Shown here one piece after another: positions 60,923 through 64,000 of a stretch of DNA of 64,000 bases. Position 1 is the stretch's first letter. Each line of letters begins with the position of its first letter. Source of the stretch: Cytophagales bacterium (GTDB lineage: Bacteria > Bacteroidota > Bacteroidia > Cytophagales > Microscillaceae); assembly GCA_013298075.1 (NCBI GenBank), contig JAAFJG010000010.1, positions 39,550 to 103,549 on the forward strand, given 5' to 3'. Below the pieces are notes generated by a model. It was not told the DNA's origin. It ran no database searches and saw nothing but the letters and a program-made list of their open reading frames with translations. The translations under genes and the position numbers were made by a program.

Positions 60923-62494
60923 ATGCAAAAATTAATTCAAAATCAAATTATAACGCAAAAGTTATCACCACAACAAATACAATTTATAAAACTTTTGCAA
61001 ATTCCAACGGCTGAATTGCAAGCACGTATAGAAGAAGAACTCGAAAGCAATCCAGCTCTCGAAGATAATCGTGATAATGATTTTGAAAAAGATAAAGAAA
61101 AAGAAAGAGAAAGAGATAAAGAAAGTAAAGAAAATGAAGATTTTGACAACGATTTTAAGGACGATTATAATGATGATTATAATAGTAGTAATACCAGTGA
61201 GGATTATAGTGAGGAATTTAATGACTATAATGATGACGCAAACGAATACGAAAATGACTCAAATGTAGACGCAATTAGTATTGATGAATATTTGAGGCAG
61301 GACGATAACGGCTATCAATATCAAGACAATAATTATAGAGAAGATGAAAAAGAAATGCCAATTATGATGCATTCCAGTCTGAATGATACATTAATGGGGC
61401 AATTAGGTTTTTTGAGATTAACAGATACTGATGAAAAAATTGGAGAGCAAATCATAGGAAGTTTAGATAATGATGGCTATTTGAGAAGGTCTTTGGCGGC
61501 TATTGTCAATGATTTGGCTTTTGCTCAAAATATTGAAGTAGAAGAAAAAAGAGTGGAAGAAATTTTGAGAGAAATACAACTTTTTGAACCTGCAGGAATT
61601 GGAGCAAGAGATTTAAAAGAATGTTTGATTTTGCAATTAGAAAGAAAAGTAAGCGAAAATATGCTTGCCGAATTAGCCATTAGACTTTTAGATGATTGTT
61701 TTGAAGAATTTACTAAAAAACATTATGATAAAATTGCTAAAAAATTAGACTTCGAACCCGAAGAACTGAAAGAAGTGATACAAATTATTCTTAAATTAAA
61801 TCCAAAACCTGGCGAAAATTCTACGAGTTTTACCAATACATCTCAATATTTAATTCCTGATTTCATTCTCAAAAATGACAATGGAAAATTAGATGTAATG
61901 CTTAATTCTAAAAACGCGCCCGAATTGCGAGTCAATAGTTCTTATGCTGATATGCTCGATACATATAGCAAAAGTAACAAAAAAGATAAAAATATTAGAG
62001 AAACTGTTTCGTTTGTAAAGCAAAAATTAGACTCCGCGAAATGGTTTATTGATGCTATCAAGCAAAGACAACAAACTTTATTACGCACTATGAATGCTAT
62101 TATTGAATATCAATATGAGTTTTTTCAAGATGGTGATGAAAGTAAATTTAGACCTATGATTTTGAAAGATATTGCCGATAAAATTGGAATGGATATTTCT
62201 ACGATTTCCAGAGTGGCAAATAGCAAAGCGATTCAGGCAGACTTTGGTATTTTTCCACTCAAATATTTTTTCTCTGAAGGTATTTCGACTGATGCAGGCG
62301 AAGACGTAAGTAGTAGAGAAGTGAAATTTGTTTTGAAAGAAATGGTTGATAATGAACATAAAAAGAAACCTCTTTCTGATGATAAATTAGAAAAAATGCT
62401 CAAATCAAAAGGTTATCAAATTGCTCGAAGAACGGTTGCCAAATATCGTGAACAACTTAATATTCCTGTGGCAAGATTAAGAAAAAAATTATAG
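60923..62494 (+). CDS. rpoN: RNA polymerase sigma-54 factor RpoN
   Basis: 523 residues from the ATG at 60923. Region I is the Gln/Leu-rich start (MQKLIQNQIITQKLSPQQIQ...LLQIPTAELQ...LESNPALED). Region II (~52-130) is a highly acidic, Asp/Asn-rich linker. Region III contains a core-binding domain (~150-320), a helix-turn-helix with KIGMDISTISRVANSK, and the RpoN box ARRTVAKYREQLNIP at ~500. Sigma-54 needs bEBP activators and binds -24/-12 promoters. None of the activator genes is next to it. Terminator follows the stop. Confidence 0.97.
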   Translation: MQKLIQNQIITQKLSPQQIQFIKLLQIPTAELQARIEEELESNPALEDNRDNDFEKDKEKERERDKESKENEDFDNDFKDDYNDDYNSSNTSEDYSEEFNDYNDDANEYENDSNVDAISIDEYLRQDDNGYQYQDNNYREDEKEMPIMMHSSLNDTLMGQLGFLRLTDTDEKIGEQIIGSLDNDGYLRRSLAAIVNDLAFAQNIEVEEKRVEEILREIQLFEPAGIGARDLKECLILQLERKVSENMLAELAIRLLDDCFEEFTKKHYDKIAKKLDFEPEELKEVIQIILKLNPKPGENSTSFTNTSQYLIPDFILKNDNGKLDVMLNSKNAPELRVNSSYADMLDTYSKSNKKDKNIRETVSFVKQKLDSAKWFIDAIKQRQQTLLRTMNAIIEYQYEFFQDGDESKFRPMILKDIADKIGMDISTISRVANSKAIQADFGIFPLKYFFSEGISTDAGEDVSSREVKFVLKEMVDNEHKKKPLSDDKLEKMLKSKGYQIARRTVAKYREQLNIPVARLRKKL

Positions 62495-62526
62495 ATTTTA
62501 TATAATCAAACAAAAAAATAGTCAAA

Positions 62527-62575
62527 GAAAATGGCACAAAAACACGTTTAAAAAATTATGTTTTTGTGCATTTTC
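62527..62575 (+). terminator. Terminator downstream of rpoN
   Basis: GAAAATGGCACAAAAACA and TGTTTTTGTGCATTTTC pair over 17 bp with a single bulged G, followed by ATTTTTTATC. It is 33 bp after the rpoN stop and may also serve the opposite gene. Confidence 0.8.
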
Positions 62576-62601
62576 ATTTTTTATCAATATAACAAGAAAA
62601 A

Positions 62602-63732
62602 CTAATTTTGATTACGATATTGTTCTGTCAAACGTGGTTTTAATTGTTCTAATAATTTTTGGCACAAACTTACAAACAAATCTTGGCGTGCAGGAACGGT
62701 TTTTTCTCCTACATTGACTAAGGCTAATTGAGCAGGTTTGAGTGCGCCTTGGTCGCCATTGCTTCTTGCCCATTGATGTTGCCAAATAAACTCCGCAGGG
62801 ATTCTTTCATGAATTAACATACGTTGATTTTGTTGGTCATAAATTTTCATTTCCATAATAGCCGTAGAACGTACAATTTTTGTATAAGTTCGTAATTCCG
62901 TTTTGGGTGCTTGCAAATAACTTGTTCCATTGATATTTACCTTAACTGTATCACCAATAATCGTTTCGATTCGTTCTTGTGTATTATTTTCACCAACCAC
63001 AAAATCAAAAAATTGAAAGCTTAAAATTTGATTAGGTGGCACAGGCAACGCACTACGCGTAAAGAAAAAGTCTAAAGTATTTGTTTTTCTCAACGAAATT
63101 AAATGCGTATTGATTTGATTTCTAAAAAATTCATCGTTAGGAGCAAAAGAACTTTGTGTAGGAATTTGATCGACAAAAACTTTGAAAACCGCCAATAATC
63201 TTGCTTGTTCGATGCGTTGAATAATATCAGGTTTGATATTTGGGACTAATTGATTAGCCGTTTGTAAATTTCTAACTGCTTCTCTTCCTGCATCTCTTGT
63301 GCCAATATTGATTTGAGAAACGCCTAAATTATAATACGCTTCTGCCGCATTATTGTTTGCTTCTTGCAATTCTTTATCGTATCTTTCGGGATTTGGAACG
63401 ATAACCAATGCTTTCGGGCAACCTACAATATGCGTGTGCATCGCATTGATGTTACGATAAATTTCTGCAATTTGTACCCAACGCATTACGTCTGTGGAGG
63501 TTTGTAAACCTTGCAAACGTGCTTTTAATGCTTGTAAAGCCAAAGGATAACTTTGTCTTAAATAATTTTCTTGTTCAGAAGGATTTTTTGGGCGATTGCA
63601 TAATTCTCTTGATGATAATCGAACTGTTTGTTCATAATCACCTCTGGCAAAAGATTTTTTGCTCGAACGACACGCCCAAACAGATACACAAATAAAAACA
63701 AAAATAGAGATAACAAGTAATTTAGATTTCAT
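62602..63732 (-). CDS. TPR-like lipoprotein
   Basis: 376 residues. LLVISIFVFICVSVWAC is a lipoprotein signal peptide with Cys21 as the likely lipidated residue. The N-terminal half has TPR-like helices (GDYEQTVRLSSREL, NNNAAEAYYNLGVSQINIGT, AVRNLQTANQLVPN), while the C-terminal half is beta-rich (FFDFVVGENNTQERIETIIGDTVKVNI, LIHERIPAEFIWQHQWA). No family recognised. It may be a lipoprotein of the outer membrane or its assembly line. A -7 element lies 56 bp upstream. Confidence 0.75.
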   Translation of the reverse strand: MKSKLLVISIFVFICVSVWACRSSKKSFARGDYEQTVRLSSRELCNRPKNPSEQENYLRQSYPLALQALKARLQGLQTSTDVMRWVQIAEIYRNINAMHTHIVGCPKALVIVPNPERYDKELQEANNNAAEAYYNLGVSQINIGTRDAGREAVRNLQTANQLVPNIKPDIIQRIEQARLLAVFKVFVDQIPTQSSFAPNDEFFRNQINTHLISLRKTNTLDFFFTRSALPVPPNQILSFQFFDFVVGENNTQERIETIIGDTVKVNINGTSYLQAPKTELRTYTKIVRSTAIMEMKIYDQQNQRMLIHERIPAEFIWQHQWARSNGDQGALKPAQLALVNVGEKTVPARQDLFVSLCQKLLEQLKPRLTEQYRNQN

Positions 63733-63787
63733 ATTTTTTTAGTATGTATAAATAAATGATTTAAAATAAACATTAAAAATTGTTCTG

Positions 63788-63795
63788 CAAATATA
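63788..63795 (-). promoter_or_regulatory. -7 promoter element of the TPR-like lipoprotein gene
   Basis: The minus strand reads TATATTTG, a TAnnTTTG match 56 bp before the start at 63732. Confidence 0.5.
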
Positions 63796-63853
63796 AATCA
63801 AAATTATGAAAAAATATCAATTATTTTTTAACTTTATTGTGATGTTTTGGCTT

Positions 63854-63903
63854 AGTTTGATATTGATATTTCTTTTAGGGACTAAGTAGCAAATAATATA
63901 CCC
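63854..63903 (+). repeat. Repeat block (TTTGATATTGATATTTCTTT) with family D
   Basis: AGTTTGATATTGATATTTCT (63854-63873) is the third copy of block 1 at 7529, and it is directly followed by the family D sequence GGGACTAAGTAGCAAATAAT ending ATACCC at 63903. The two repeats are separate at the other loci. Confidence 0.55.
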
Positions 63904-64000
63904 ACCGAGTACGATTCCTTCAAGGTAGGCTGTTCAGAATGTGCTAAAAATACATTCGTTTTTTCATCCAAAATCAACCTAATTTTCTACCTTTTCAGGT

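Noticed and set aside
1..64000. tRNA or rRNA genes
   Set aside because: No cloverleaf or rRNA core sequence was recognised on either strand; a covariance search could still find one.

Overview
The window comes from a very AT-rich member of the Bacteroidota, probably of the Cytophagales type. Support comes from a PorP/SprF type IX secretion protein, DUF4494 and RicT/PSP1 proteins, a bacillithiol deacetylase, TonB-dependent and SusC-era style outer-membrane proteins, and many promoters of the phylum's TAnnTTTG (-7) form, sometimes with a TTG at -33. No rRNA, tRNA or CRISPR array was recognised.

Layout. 0-7 kb: an edge-truncated STAS-like gene, a PorP/SprF protein and a large adenine-methylase gene followed by a RecF-like ATPase (candidate defence pair). 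7.1-8.7 kb: gene-free, filled with repeats and gene debris. 8.7-15.1 kb: hslU, an M23 peptidase, ricT with an Asn-rich repetitive tail, a WD40 protein and rplS. 15.4-17.6 kb: a retron-type reverse transcriptase followed by a VapBC-like toxin-antitoxin pair. 17.6-23.9 kb: a TonB-dependent receptor, then a cassette (apolipoprotein N-acyltransferase plus two exported proteins) bracketed by a perfect 71-bp direct repeat of the receptor's 3' end, then an ATE/Bpt-like aminoacyl-tRNA-protein transferase. 24-32.6 kb: ExbD, a papain-like protease with TerB-like and acidic domains, DUF819, a J-domain protein, a duplicated beta-barrel protein and a frameshifted lipoprotein gene. 32.9-36.6 kb: era and the MoxR-esterase-bshB1 run. 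36.8-38.7 kb: a second candidate defence pair (ABC-type ATPase overlapping a small protein with a PD-(D/E)XK-like motif). 39.3-47.9 kb: VWA-FHA protein, sterol desaturase, lepB, MarR, TPR, two Rpn-family nuclease genes and an RtcB-like ligase. 48.4-51.6 kb: a single-chain type IIG restriction-methylation enzyme. 51.8-63.7 kb: bifunctional nuclease, a cobalamin riboswitch with a BtuG-like propeller lipoprotein, M20 amidohydrolase, miaB, DUF4494, polyprenyl synthase, a third Rpn gene fused to an IS4-type transposase remnant, rpoN and a TPR lipoprotein.

The housekeeping genes are scattered among accessory genes, and the spacers carry at least six dispersed repeat families. The best defined is a 218-bp element with inverted ends and an internal CCTCCAGA/TCTGGAGG hairpin, seen in seven places plus end fragments. 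The most interesting accessory units are the retron RT/VapBC block, the two ATPase-centred pairs at 1.7-7.1 and 36.8-38.7 kb, and the direct-repeat-flanked lipoprotein cassette at 19.5-22.8 kb. All functional statements are from reading motifs and context; no database search was possible.
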